From a virus: DNA of 36,234 nt. The position numbers and the translations under genes were made by a program. Within the stretch, counting starts at the first letter, position 1, and the number at the start of each line of letters is the position of its first letter. The DNA is taken from positions 1 to 36,234 of IMG/VR virus record IMGVR_UViG_3300007346_000088, one strand, 5' to 3'. Below, piece by piece: positions 24,970 through 30,499 of the stretch. The notes under the pieces were generated by a model that worked only from the letters and a program-made list of their open reading frames with translations, was not told the DNA's origin and did not search any database.

Positions 24970-25010
24970 AAGGAGACGGGGGCCCTCCGGGGCCCCCAAC
25001 CAAAACCATG
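24970..25010 (+). promoter_or_regulatory. Hairpin between Shine-Dalgarno and start codon
   Basis: AAGGAG (24970-24975) lies 32 bases before the ATG at 25008. Between them is an 8-bp G/C-only stem (24978-24985 with 24990-24997, loop TCCG). If folded, the effective spacing falls to about 12 bases. It also resembles a terminator but has no T run. Confidence 0.6.
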
Positions 25011-25241
25011 GATTCATACGAACAGATCGAGACAAAACTACGCAACCTTGAGCCATTCCGTGGCAACTCCATGATGGGGCTGCTTGACGAATGGGGCTCG
25101 TACAAGGTTTACAGCTACAGCACCCAGATAGCCCAGGCATACCCAACAGCCTCCGGCATCAGGGCAAAGATGAACAATGAAAAGTTCAGCACTACTACCA
25201 GCAGGCATCAGAACCTAATCCGGAAGGCGTGGGGACTATGA
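25008..25241 (+). CDS. Small protein with YSxxI / FSTTTSRHQ motif
   Basis: 77 residues from ATG 25008. KVYSYSTQIA and then FSTTTSRHQNLIRKAW form a pattern common in very small phage proteins, a beta hairpin followed by a His-containing helix, grouped as DUFs without known function. The start is reached through the hairpin-containing leader described at 24970-25010. The stop overlaps the next ATG. Confidence 0.65.
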   Translation: MDSYEQIETKLRNLEPFRGNSMMGLLDEWGSYKVYSYSTQIAQAYPTASGIRAKMNNEKFSTTTSRHQNLIRKAWGL

Positions 25242-25429
25242 AACAGTTCGAATTCAACGTTTACATCGAGACACTAACCATCTGGGCCAAGGACGAAGAG
25301 GAGGCTGAGAAGCAGTATGCAGCCTACTACGAGGACGGAGTCTGCGTCCTACACGATACCCACTTTAGCGAGTGCCACTGCCTCGAGCACGATGACGAGG
25401 TAGGCCACACAGTTACGGAGCTAGCATGA
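25238..25429 (+). CDS. Small DpnD/PcfM-like protein
   Basis: 63 residues from ATG 25238 (overlaps the preceding stop as ATGA; a GTG nine bases earlier is weaker). The pattern FEFNVYIETLTIWAKDEEEA, then an aromatic helix and VCVLHDTHF, resembles DpnD/PcfM-like proteins: a strand with I-E-T, a second strand, an EEA helix and a third strand. Three residues CHC near the C-terminus may bind metal. Function unknown. Similar strand-EA-helix proteins recur at 25865, 27846 and 28043. Confidence 0.6.
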   Translation: MKQFEFNVYIETLTIWAKDEEEAEKQYAAYYEDGVCVLHDTHFSECHCLEHDDEVGHTVTELA

Positions 25430-25512
25430 TTTTCTACAACGGATTCAATTTGCTGGTTGATGTAATCCTGATTACAATCACAGCGCTAATTGTCCATCGG
25501 TTGGGCAAATAG
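25426..25512 (+). CDS. Membrane micro-protein (28 residues)
   Basis: Its ATG overlaps the preceding stop (ATGA), and GGAG lies six bases upstream. The protein MIFYNGFNLLVDVILITITA, then LIVHRLGK, is one membrane helix with a basic end, so N-out/C-in insertion is likely. A strong terminator starts three bases after its stop. The position at the end of an operon with ordered coupling supports expression. Confidence 0.5.
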   Translation: MIFYNGFNLLVDVILITITALIVHRLGK

Positions 25513-25514
25513 GG

Positions 25515-25545
25515 AGAGGGGCTCTTAGGAGCCCCTCTTTTTTTC
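25515..25545 (+). terminator. Rho-independent terminator closing early cassette 1
   Basis: A perfect 10-bp stem (25515-25524 with 25529-25538) and TTAG loop, followed by seven Ts. Confidence 0.92.
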
Positions 25546-25549
25546 AGCC

Positions 25550-25583
25550 CGACTAGAAGCAACGACTGGAATGCATTGCGGTG
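25550..25583 (+). repeat. 34-bp direct repeat, copy 1
   Basis: Matches 26115-26148 with two mismatches. It begins CGACTAGAAGCAACGA and lies just after a terminator and upstream of early promoter 2. It may be a protein-binding element or a mark of cassette duplication. Confidence 0.8.
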
Positions 25584-25586
25584 ATT

Positions 25587-25621
25587 TTGCCAATGTCGGC
25601 GCACCTGCTAAACTACTCATG
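25587..25621 (+). promoter_or_regulatory. Early promoter 2 with TACTCATG element
   Basis: TTGCCA (25587-25592), 16 bases, TAAACT (25609-25614). CTACTCATG (25613-25621) overlaps the -10. The -10 and leader (25606-25646) nearly equal those of early promoter 1. Confidence 0.65.
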
Positions 25622-25664
25622 TCAGCAACCAGCTGGCACCAACCGATACAAAAGGAGTAACCAA

Positions 25665-25865
25665 ATGAACAGAATCAGAGTCGAATTGACTTTTGACGAG
25701 TACAGGGCGCTAGGCGACAAGGCCGAAGAGCTTGCCAATGCGTATGCACGCATAGTCGCAGACAAGGAAGACCCAGCCGACATAAAGAGGTACAAGAAGT
25801 CATACAAATTGTGGGCCGGCATTCAAACCGCAGTCATTTCGGACTCAGAATGGATTGACGACTAA
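25665..25865 (+). CDS. Small hypothetical early protein
   Basis: 66 residues from ATG 25665, preceded by AAAGGAG. An in-frame extension to 25581 would cover the promoter and is rejected. Begins MNRIRVELTFDEYRALGDKA and is largely helical and charged. Not recognised. Its stop overlaps the next start (TAATG). Confidence 0.7.
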   Translation: MNRIRVELTFDEYRALGDKAEELANAYARIVADKEDPADIKRYKKSYKLWAGIQTAVISDSEWIDD

Positions 25866-26059
25866 TGCCAGAGTTCGAAATTCGATACAGCGAAGTTGAG
25901 ATGTTCACGGCATACTTTCACGCAGAGAACGAGAAGGAGGCCCGTGAGGTAGCAGAGAACCTCCGCACACTTGACTGGGATGACATTGAGGGCTGGTACA
26001 GCAAGCGCAGGGACTTCGACCTAGAAATCGACCTTGACAGCCTGAAACAGCTCGACTAA
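25865..26059 (+). CDS. Small protein of the strand-EA-helix family
   Basis: 64 acidic residues: MPEFEIRYSEVEMFTAYFHA, then ENEKEAREVAENL and a C-terminal beta/acidic part. The plan (MPxF strand, second strand ending in A, E-x-x-E-A helix) matches the genes at 27846 and 28043 and loosely DpnD/PcfM-like proteins. Function unknown. A strong terminator follows nine bases after the stop. Confidence 0.65.
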   Translation: MPEFEIRYSEVEMFTAYFHAENEKEAREVAENLRTLDWDDIEGWYSKRRDFDLEIDLDSLKQLD

Positions 26060-26068
26060 CCCAAGCCA

Positions 26069-26110
26069 ACACCGCCAGCACTCCCCCCTTAGTGCTGGCG
26101 GTGTTTTTTT
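26069..26110 (+). terminator. Rho-independent terminator closing early cassette 2
   Basis: A perfect 14-bp stem (26069-26082 with 26091-26104), an eight-base C-rich loop, then seven Ts. Confidence 0.93.
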
Positions 26111-26114
26111 GCTA

Positions 26115-26148
26115 CGACTAGAAGCAACGAGTGGAATGCAATGCGGTG
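26115..26148 (+). repeat. 34-bp direct repeat, copy 2
   Basis: Second copy of the element at 25550-25583 (two mismatches), again just after a terminator and upstream of a promoter. Confidence 0.8.
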
Positions 26149-26162
26149 TTTGCGGTGCTAAT

Positions 26163-26198
26163 TTGCGCTTGCCCTACTAATCTGCTATGCTACTTATC
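26163..26198 (+). promoter_or_regulatory. Early promoter 3
   Basis: TTGCGC (26163-26168), 17 bases, TATGCT (26186-26191), preceded by TGC as at promoters 1 and 2. The element after it is CTACTTATC (26190-26198), two changes from the CTACTCATG of the other two. Confidence 0.6.
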
Positions 26199-26214
26199 AA
26201 TGCAGTAGACACAA

Positions 26215-26260
26215 CCAATACCGCCGACACAAAAATTCATGCAAGTGATGGCGGGATTGG
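26215..26260 (+). promoter_or_regulatory. Leader hairpin upstream of Cys-rich gene
   Basis: In the roughly 90-base leader after promoter 3, 26215-26225 pairs with 26250-26260 (11 positions, one mismatch) around a 24-base loop. It ends 16 bases before the AGGAG ribosome site. It has no T run, so mRNA stability or translational control is more likely than termination. Confidence 0.45.
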
Positions 26261-26285
26261 CTAACCAACCGAACAGGAGATAACA

Positions 26286-26543
26286 ATGAACACCTTAGAA
26301 ATGCACAAATGCGATTGTGGCAACGATGCCGACAATTACCTACCAACAGAGACACCGCTTGCGGGCTACCCCCCTCAATGTTCTGATTGTGCACACGCCG
26401 ACGAATGCCCATGGCCTGAAGACGGCGCATTTACCTATGGCCACGCAATTGCAAGTTGCAACAGTTGCACCTATAAGTGTGGCCTTTGGGAATGCGGTTG
26501 TGACCTAAACCACTCTTGCAAAGACTACCCACGAAACTACTAA
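26286..26543 (+). CDS. Cys-rich small protein, probable zinc binder
   Basis: 85 residues with eleven cysteines: CDC near residue 9, CSDCAHADEC (about 32-41), then CNSCTYKCGLWECGC (about 58-72) and one more. The first spacings fit two or more zinc knuckles. The pattern is not one I can name. It is the first gene after promoter 3 and has an AGGAGATAACA ribosome site identical in style to its neighbours. It may be an early protein that binds host proteins or nucleic acid. Confidence 0.7.
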   Translation: MNTLEMHKCDCGNDADNYLPTETPLAGYPPQCSDCAHADECPWPEDGAFTYGHAIASCNSCTYKCGLWECGCDLNHSCKDYPRNY

Positions 26544-26562
26544 CCACGAAAAGGAGATAACA

Positions 26563-26868
26563 ATGAGAATGAACTACACCGACATCAAACAGGAACTACA
26601 AGCCAATTGGGAACAGTTTGCAAGCAACCAATACCCCGAAGACTTGCTGAACGAATTCGCCGATTCCGCTTGCCCCGTTTACTACAGCGAAATAGTCAAA
26701 GATTGGCAAGAGATGCCCAACGAATTCACCGATGTATGGTGCGAAGAGGGGCACACGGGCAACACAATCTACAGCCTTATGACTTACGACCTTTACAACT
26801 ATTACCACCACCAATACCACCGCGCTTACAACGAACTATGCGAAGAAATGGAACCCCAAGATGCCTAA
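26563..26868 (+). CDS. Hypothetical protein, Tyr/Glu-rich
   Basis: 101 acidic residues starting MRMNYTDIKQELQANWEQF and containing MTYDLYNYYHHQYHRAYNEL near the C-terminus. Two short helical parts flank a Cys (SACPVYYSEI). Not recognised. Strong AAGGAGATAACA before the ATG. The stop overlaps the next gene by eight bases. Confidence 0.7.
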   Translation: MRMNYTDIKQELQANWEQFASNQYPEDLLNEFADSACPVYYSEIVKDWQEMPNEFTDVWCEEGHTGNTIYSLMTYDLYNYYHHQYHRAYNELCEEMEPQDA

Positions 26869-27004
26869 CTTTTGCCAATACGACAGCGACAATCACAGCC
26901 CCGACAGCGTGACAGTCTGGCACGGGCAACCCACCCCAACTTACCTATGCGGATACCACGCAACTTGGAACCTAAACACAATCCTGAAAGGACTAAAGAA
27001 ATGA
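26861..27004 (+). CDS. Small Cys/His protein (47 residues)
   Basis: Short frame beginning MPNFCQYDSDNHSPD, with VWHGQPTPTYLCGYHATW in the second half: Cys5, His12, Cys30 and His33 could chelate one zinc. It overlaps the genes on both sides (8 and 4 bases), with ATGA at its end. The pattern of coupling and the conserved-looking C/H spacing support a real gene. Function unknown. Confidence 0.6.
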   Translation: MPNFCQYDSDNHSPDSVTVWHGQPTPTYLCGYHATWNLNTILKGLKK

Positions 27005-27156
27005 ACTACACCGACACCTTTACCACCAATGAGAACACGACAGACGGGGAGGTATTGGACAGGCTTTATGACCTGATCTATAGAACCGAACTAACCGACG
27101 AAAGAAAGTTGCACTTTGTGACCCTGACTCTTGAATGGGCAAAGGAGACTAACTAA
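27001..27156 (+). CDS. Small acidic hypothetical protein
   Basis: 51 residues from ATG 27001 (ATGA overlap with the previous stop, and AAAGGAC upstream). A longer frame to 26872 lies inside the preceding gene and is rejected. It starts MNYTDTFTTNENTTDGEVLD and ends in a helix. Not recognised. The start MNYTD also opens the 26563 gene after its second residue. Confidence 0.6.
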   Translation: MNYTDTFTTNENTTDGEVLDRLYDLIYRTELTDERKLHFVTLTLEWAKETN

Positions 27157-27245
27157 TGACCACCGAATGCCCTAACCACGCGGGGAGCTTTGATTGCACC
27201 CCATTTTGCCCACTATGTGAAGGAGAACAGGAGATAACACAATGA
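27156..27245 (+). CDS. Zinc-knuckle micro-protein (29 residues)
   Basis: MTTECPNHAGSFDCTPFCPL, then CEGEQEITQ: four cysteines and a His (C5, H8, C14, C18, C21) in 29 residues are enough for one zinc site. It is coupled on both sides (TAATG and a four-base overlap). Its stop region contains the AGGAG of the next gene. Function unknown. Confidence 0.5.
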   Translation: MTTECPNHAGSFDCTPFCPLCEGEQEITQ

Positions 27246-27397
27246 CCACTTATACAGTTTGGGTAGGGGGCACAGAAGTGACCGATTACTATCTACCGCT
27301 TGACCAAGCAAGAAAACTGAAAGCCCTTTACTTGGAAGACGATTATGACGATGTAGAAATCCGTGAAAACACAGACAAAGAATACGAGGTGGACTAA
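27242..27397 (+). CDS. Small hypothetical protein (51 residues)
   Basis: MTTYTVWVGGTEVTDYYLPL, then a helix and DDVEIRENTDKEYEVD. The strand-strand-helix-strand order resembles the other small proteins of this module. Preceded by AGGAGATAACACA and followed by TAATG. Not recognised. Confidence 0.65.
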   Translation: MTTYTVWVGGTEVTDYYLPLDQARKLKALYLEDDYDDVEIRENTDKEYEVD

Positions 27398-27846
27398 TGA
27401 CCAACCTGAGAAACGACAATGGCAATTACACCCTTGAGGCCGTGAAAAGCGGTGCTATTTGGGAGGGCGAAATGTCCTACGATGACTGGATAGAAAAGTA
27501 CAAGCCAATTGATAACACCATAGGCAAGTATGTCTCCAAAGGTGAAAAGCAATTCGAAACCTATGGGGCAGAGAAAGAGTTTGTCCTTGACCAAGATGCA
27601 GAGTATGTCTGGACTTGGGTGACCGGTGACAATGCCGACCTGCTTTTGCCAGGATTCCACTATGTCAACCGCTTTGCTTTCTTTGTCTGTGAAGAACCGT
27701 GGACTGAAGAAGACCAACAGGTGCTTATGGCAGTCGAAATCGAATGCGAATGCTTTGACCAAGACAAGTGGGACGAGGGTGCCGATTCTGGCAACCCTGA
27801 ATGCAAACAATGCGAAGGCTATGGACTAAGAACGGAGTATCTATAA
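27397..27846 (+). CDS. Hypothetical early protein with C-terminal CxxC
   Basis: 149 acidic residues. The N-terminal part (to about 50) has a YDDWIEKYKPIDN segment, the centre is beta-rich, and the C-terminal end has CECFDQDKWDEGADSG followed by CKQCEGYG, the CxxCxGxG form seen in zinc-binding domains. Not recognised. Start and stop overlap neighbours by one base. Probably a zinc-bound early protein. Confidence 0.7.
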   Translation: MTNLRNDNGNYTLEAVKSGAIWEGEMSYDDWIEKYKPIDNTIGKYVSKGEKQFETYGAEKEFVLDQDAEYVWTWVTGDNADLLLPGFHYVNRFAFFVCEEPWTEEDQQVLMAVEIECECFDQDKWDEGADSGNPECKQCEGYGLRTEYL

Positions 27847-28043
27847 TGCCAACCTTTATGACGTATTACCAAACAGGCGACTATGGCAAGCTTTGGTTTG
27901 AGGCCAAAGACCTAAAAGAAGCACAAGACCTGCTTGAGGAGGTTAGCTATGGGGAAAGAATGTCCCTAGACGACCTGCCCAAGCTACAAACCAAAGTGCA
28001 AGGCGATGAGCTTAGCTTTCAGGGACTGACGGAGGTGAAATAA
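27846..28043 (+). CDS. Small protein of the strand-EA-helix family
   Basis: 65 residues from ATG 27846, which overlaps the previous stop (TAATG). Begins MPTFMTYYQTGDYGKLWFEA, followed by LKEAQDLLEEV. The shared plan with 25865 and 28043 (start MP-x-F, strand, strand ending in A or D, E-A helix) suggests paralogs. The rest is acidic. Function unknown. Confidence 0.65.
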   Translation: MPTFMTYYQTGDYGKLWFEAKDLKEAQDLLEEVSYGERMSLDDLPKLQTKVQGDELSFQGLTEVK

Positions 28044-28228
28044 TGCCCGAATTCAATTTCAGCGTAGTGGTAACCGACATCTATGAATTGATCATTGATG
28101 CCGACAACTACGAGAAAGCGGAAAGAATTTTAGATGCCCGAATTGATGTCGCTGAGTATGGCGAACACCTTGACGGAGAAGTGAACTATAACTTACACAC
28201 CGGCCCCGAAGTGACGCAAGTGGCGTAA
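28043..28228 (+). CDS. Small protein of the strand-EA-helix family
   Basis: 61 residues: MPEFNFSVVVTDIYELIIDA, then DNYEKAERILDARID and a His-containing tail. Closest by plan to 25865 and 27846 in this window. It ends cassette 3, and the long inverted repeat region begins 46 bases after its stop. Function unknown. Confidence 0.65.
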   Translation: MPEFNFSVVVTDIYELIIDADNYEKAERILDARIDVAEYGEHLDGEVNYNLHTGPEVTQVA

Positions 28229-28274
28229 GCCGTAGGTGCACTTTGACACGAATTCCAATGAGGTTGCCTTAAGA

Positions 28275-28328
28275 GACACCTACTCAATGCTAATCGACTC
28301 ATGAGTAGGATAGTAATGAGTAGGTGTC
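28275..28328. repeat. Long inverted repeat with TACTCA/TGAGTA arms
   Basis: GACACCTACTCA (28275-28286) and TGAGTAGGTGTC (28317-28328) are perfect inverted copies around a 30-base loop. Pairing can extend outward through CTTAAGA/TTCTTAAG with one bulge. The loop contains the 10-bp palindrome ACTCATGAGT (28297-28306). No T run follows, so operator or origin-like use is likelier than termination. Confidence 0.8.
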
Positions 28329-28422
28329 TTCTTAAGAGCTCAATAGGAAACGCAAAAAGTAAACGACAACTACTGGGCAAAACCCATTATTGGAACTCAA
28401 TCCCACAAAAAAACAACCCAAT

Positions 28423-28475
28423 TTGACAATCACAATGACGATGAGTAGGATTGCACTGTAAATCTACTCATCGTC
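28423..28475 (+). promoter_or_regulatory. Promoter with inverted-repeat operator
   Basis: TTGACA (28423-28428), 17 bases, TAGGAT (28446-28451). GACGATGAGTAG (28437-28448) and CTACTCATCGTC (28464-28475) are perfect 12-bp inverted copies with a 15-base spacer, one overlapping the -10 and the other just after the start point. That is a textbook repressor layout. AAGGAGA precedes the ATG at 28490. Confidence 0.8.
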
Positions 28476-28489
28476 CGTAAGGAGACAAA

Positions 28490-29095
28490 ATGACCGATTA
28501 TCACCCAATCTACGGCGAGCTTTTGACCTCTCGCCAGACCTCTGACCTGACTGGTTACACTATGAATCAGTTGCGAAATTTCCGTCAGAGAACCGACACA
28601 GCACCCTTCGGATTCGTCCGACAAGGAGGCACATCTTGGTATCGCAAAGACGACATCGAGGCATGGCTTGAAAAGAATGGTGCAGTCGAATACGAGTATG
28701 TTGCACCCCCAAGTGGCATCACCACCCCACTTCGCTCAACTGTTACCGATGCAAAGACTCGTGAGCACTTGGCAGAACTAGCCAAGATCACGACAAAGAA
28801 TGCATGGGGTTCACATGGCACATGGCTAACTGAGCAATCAGGGCTATCAGATGCCCACAACAGGGTGAACGAATGGGCAGAGGAGCTATGGAATCTCCAC
28901 CGCTCTGACAACCCCGATGCAGAAGAGTTCATGGCTTTGAACTTCTCTCGTGTTGACAATCCGGCTCAGTATTGGCCTGCCATTACTTGGGCTGTTCGCA
29001 AAGCCACGGCTTTTGTGCGCGGATGGAATGATGTAACCGATGCAGAGATAATGGAGATACCAGTGGGAGAAGTTCCACCAAGTAAGGTTGTATAA
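28490..29095 (+). CDS. DNA-binding protein with N-terminal MerR/excisionase-type wHTH
   Basis: 201 residues. Residues about 11-65 match a winged helix of the excisionase/MerR type: LLTSRQTSDLTGYTMNQLRN, then the wing GGTSWYRKDDIEAWLEKNG. The remaining 130 residues are helical with several Trp and look like a partner- or DNA-binding domain that I cannot name. It is the first gene of the replication operon and its promoter carries the strongest operator in the window. It may be a replication initiator, origin-binding protein or switch regulator. Confidence 0.7.
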   Translation: MTDYHPIYGELLTSRQTSDLTGYTMNQLRNFRQRTDTAPFGFVRQGGTSWYRKDDIEAWLEKNGAVEYEYVAPPSGITTPLRSTVTDAKTREHLAELAKITTKNAWGSHGTWLTEQSGLSDAHNRVNEWAEELWNLHRSDNPDAEEFMALNFSRVDNPAQYWPAITWAVRKATAFVRGWNDVTDAEIMEIPVGEVPPSKVV

Positions 29096-29096
29096 A

Positions 29097-29129
29097 AGAA
29101 ATCCCCCGAGGATTTCTCAACTCGGGGGA
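29097..29129 (+). promoter_or_regulatory. Mutually exclusive hairpins (attenuator-like)
   Basis: AGAAATCC (29097-29104) can pair with GGATTTCT (29110-29117). TCCCCCGAG (29102-29110) can pair with CTCGGGGGA (29121-29129). The two stems share 29102-29104 and 29110, so only one can form. The second resembles a terminator but is followed by CTTCTCTG, not by Ts; the same CTTCTCTGAAAGGAG-type tail follows the hairpin at 34825-34870 with four extra bases. Confidence 0.5.
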
Positions 29130-29149
29130 CTTCTCTGAAAGGAGTAACT

Positions 29150-29209
29150 ATGACCAAGAACCACCAAGGTCACGACCAGACTATAACACAATCGAAAGAG
29201 TGCAATTGA
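29150..29209 (+). CDS. Leader micro-ORF (19 residues)
   Basis: ATG with AAAGGAG six bases upstream encodes MTKNHQGHDQTITQSKECN and stops at TGA 29207-29209, overlapping the TTG start (29206) of the next gene. The strong ribosome site belongs to this frame, not to the larger gene, so it probably loads ribosomes for it. A frameshift joining the two is the alternative. Confidence 0.45.
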   Translation: MTKNHQGHDQTITQSKECN

Positions 29210-29508
29210 GTAAAACGCAAAAAACTTCACTGAACTATTTACTACAAGAAGCACTTGAGAATGGTCGGTGGGAGCTCGTTTCGGCTGAGGGCAACTCAGA
29301 GAAGTGGGTCAGAGGAGATGAAACTGTCACCATTGCAAAGAACCTACTTCGTAGCACTGAACCGCCAAGCGTAATCTTTGAGGTGTTCGAGCCCGAGATC
29401 AACTTCAGAAGAACTGATTCACTTGTTATGAATCTGTTATGTCTGAGGCTTGCCAAATCCTCAAAGATGTCATCTTGGTATGATAAATTGTCTACTACAA
29501 CTGAATAG
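29206..29508 (+). CDS. Hypothetical protein, start coupled to leader ORF
   Basis: 100 residues if started at TTG 29206 (AAAGAG five bases upstream, TTGA overlap with the leader); GTG 29200 would add two. A basic helical N-terminus (LSKTQKTSLNYLLQEALENG) precedes a beta-rich middle with EKWVRGDETVTIAKNLL. It resembles small phage DNA-contact proteins in shape only. Not recognised. Confidence 0.6.
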   Translation: MSKTQKTSLNYLLQEALENGRWELVSAEGNSEKWVRGDETVTIAKNLLRSTEPPSVIFEVFEPEINFRRTDSLVMNLLCLRLAKSSKMSSWYDKLSTTTE

Positions 29509-29534
29509 CAAACTACAAGAAAGAGAGTAACCAA

Positions 29535-29768
29535 ATGGACACAATGACCAAATCAGCAGGCATCGCACTAAATGTCTGGCAAGAAGAAGACACCTGGCTC
29601 ATGTCGCTTTACCCTGAAAGTGAAGCCGGCATCGATTCCAGTAGCTACATCCGCCTTGACTACAGCAGAAGGCAACTACAGCGATACTTCGACATCACCG
29701 ATGACGATGATTGGTGGACTAGTGACACGGAGGAGCTGGAGTGGATTCTCTTCGGCACACGCCCATGA
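29535..29768 (+). CDS. Small acidic hypothetical protein
   Basis: 77 residues with a Trp/Asp-rich C-terminus (FDITDDDDWWTSDTEELEW). The N-terminal half may form a beta hairpin. Not recognised. AGAGAGTAACCAA precedes the ATG, and the stop overlaps the next gene (ATGA). Confidence 0.65.
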   Translation: MDTMTKSAGIALNVWQEEDTWLMSLYPESEAGIDSSSYIRLDYSRRQLQRYFDITDDDDWWTSDTEELEWILFGTRP

Positions 29769-30112
29769 ACGATGATGAGGAATTCGAAGAAGTCCCTGAG
29801 TTCCTCACGGGCTTGGCAGAGAAGTTAGATGCCAGACCCCACCTGATCGCGACACGACTCGGCAAAAGGTATTCACCACGGCGGTTCAAGCGGGCAGTTA
29901 GACGGCTATGCAGACACTTCGGCATACCGGCAAACCTGACCTCGCTAATCGCTGTCACCTCGATGCACGATTACGAGTTGGCAATCTTTGACCAGTATTT
30001 GTTTCTGTTCAGAGTTGACACAGACTTCGCTGAAGTAGTAGCTTACGAACCAGCGATGCTACACGCAACACTAACCATGGAAGATGACACACGCATCGTC
30101 CAATTTGTATAA
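29765..30112 (+). CDS. Hypothetical protein with basic centre
   Basis: 115 residues from ATG 29765, which overlaps the previous stop; an in-frame ATG at 29741 lies inside that gene and is less likely. An acidic start (MNDDEEFEEVPEF) is followed by a strongly basic stretch (about 34-50: GKRYSPRRFKRAVRRLC) and a beta-rich end. The basic helix suggests nucleic-acid contact. Not recognised. Confidence 0.65.
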   Translation: MNDDEEFEEVPEFLTGLAEKLDARPHLIATRLGKRYSPRRFKRAVRRLCRHFGIPANLTSLIAVTSMHDYELAIFDQYLFLFRVDTDFAEVVAYEPAMLHATLTMEDDTRIVQFV

Positions 30113-30121
30113 GGAGACTAA

Positions 30122-30499
30122 ATGAGTAACGCAACCACCGACCGCCAGCTACTAGATGATGCCAAGGCAAAGCTAGTAACCAAGGCGAAAGAATCCAAGT
30201 CATCGACCAAGTCGGTCGAGGCTACCGATGCCACCCTTGCTAACGAACTGCTAGCCAAGCGTGGCGAGATCTACGATGCCAAGAAGAAGCTCACTGATGA
30301 GCTGGCTGAGATTGATGCCATCATCAAGGACATGATTGGCTCGGCTGACCAACTCACCATTCATGGTGCCAAGGTCGCATCCATTGCACGCTGGCGTGAG
30401 ACAGCCCTGATTACTGACACGGTGAAGACCACCTTCCCTGTTGCTGAGTATCCAGAGCTTTACAAGCGCACCAGCAAGACACGGCTCACGGTGCACTAA
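30122..30499 (+). CDS. Nuclease-associated coiled-coil protein (phage recombination type)
   Basis: 125 residues. A helical region (about 35-75: ELLAKRGEIYDAKKKLTDEL and DAIIKDMIG) precedes a small beta part and the C-terminal motif TFPVAEYPELYKRTSKTRL. That combination (charged coil, G-x-x-V-A strand, then P-x-L-Y near the end) is familiar from small phage proteins encoded with exonucleases and ssDNA-binding proteins. Exact function unknown. AAGGAGACTAA precedes the ATG. The stop and next start overlap. Confidence 0.65.
   Translation: MSNATTDRQLLDDAKAKLVTKAKESKSSTKSVEATDATLANELLAKRGEIYDAKKKLTDELAEIDAIIKDMIGSADQLTIHGAKVASIARWRETALITDTVKTTFPVAEYPELYKRTSKTRLTVH

Larger units (their letters stand above)
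28229..28489 (+). promoter_or_regulatory. Gene-free control region (261 bases)
   Basis: No gene fits here. It holds a TTGACA without a good partner (28243-28248), the long inverted repeat at 28275-28328, an A/C-rich linker (28335-28420), and the promoter/operator at 28423-28475. The density of TACTCA/TGAGTA copies (five) marks it as a major control or replication-linked site. Confidence 0.65.

Noticed and set aside
24978-24997. Rho-independent terminator between the 24539 and 25008 genes
   Set aside because: The stem is strong but no T run follows and it lies between a ribosome site and the next start, so a translation role fits better.
27394-27810. 138-codon minus-strand frame opposite the 27397 gene
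   Set aside because: It mirrors a gene that is coupled on both sides; the product is Phe/Val-rich without motif or ribosome site.
28243-28271. Promoter from TTGACA at 28243
   Set aside because: No acceptable -10 lies 16-18 bases downstream; the best match is poor, unlike the promoter at 28423.
24370-28475. CRISPR array made of the TACTCATG copies
   Set aside because: The copies are only 8-12 bases long, vary in direction and sit at promoters; spacing is irregular and no cas genes are near.
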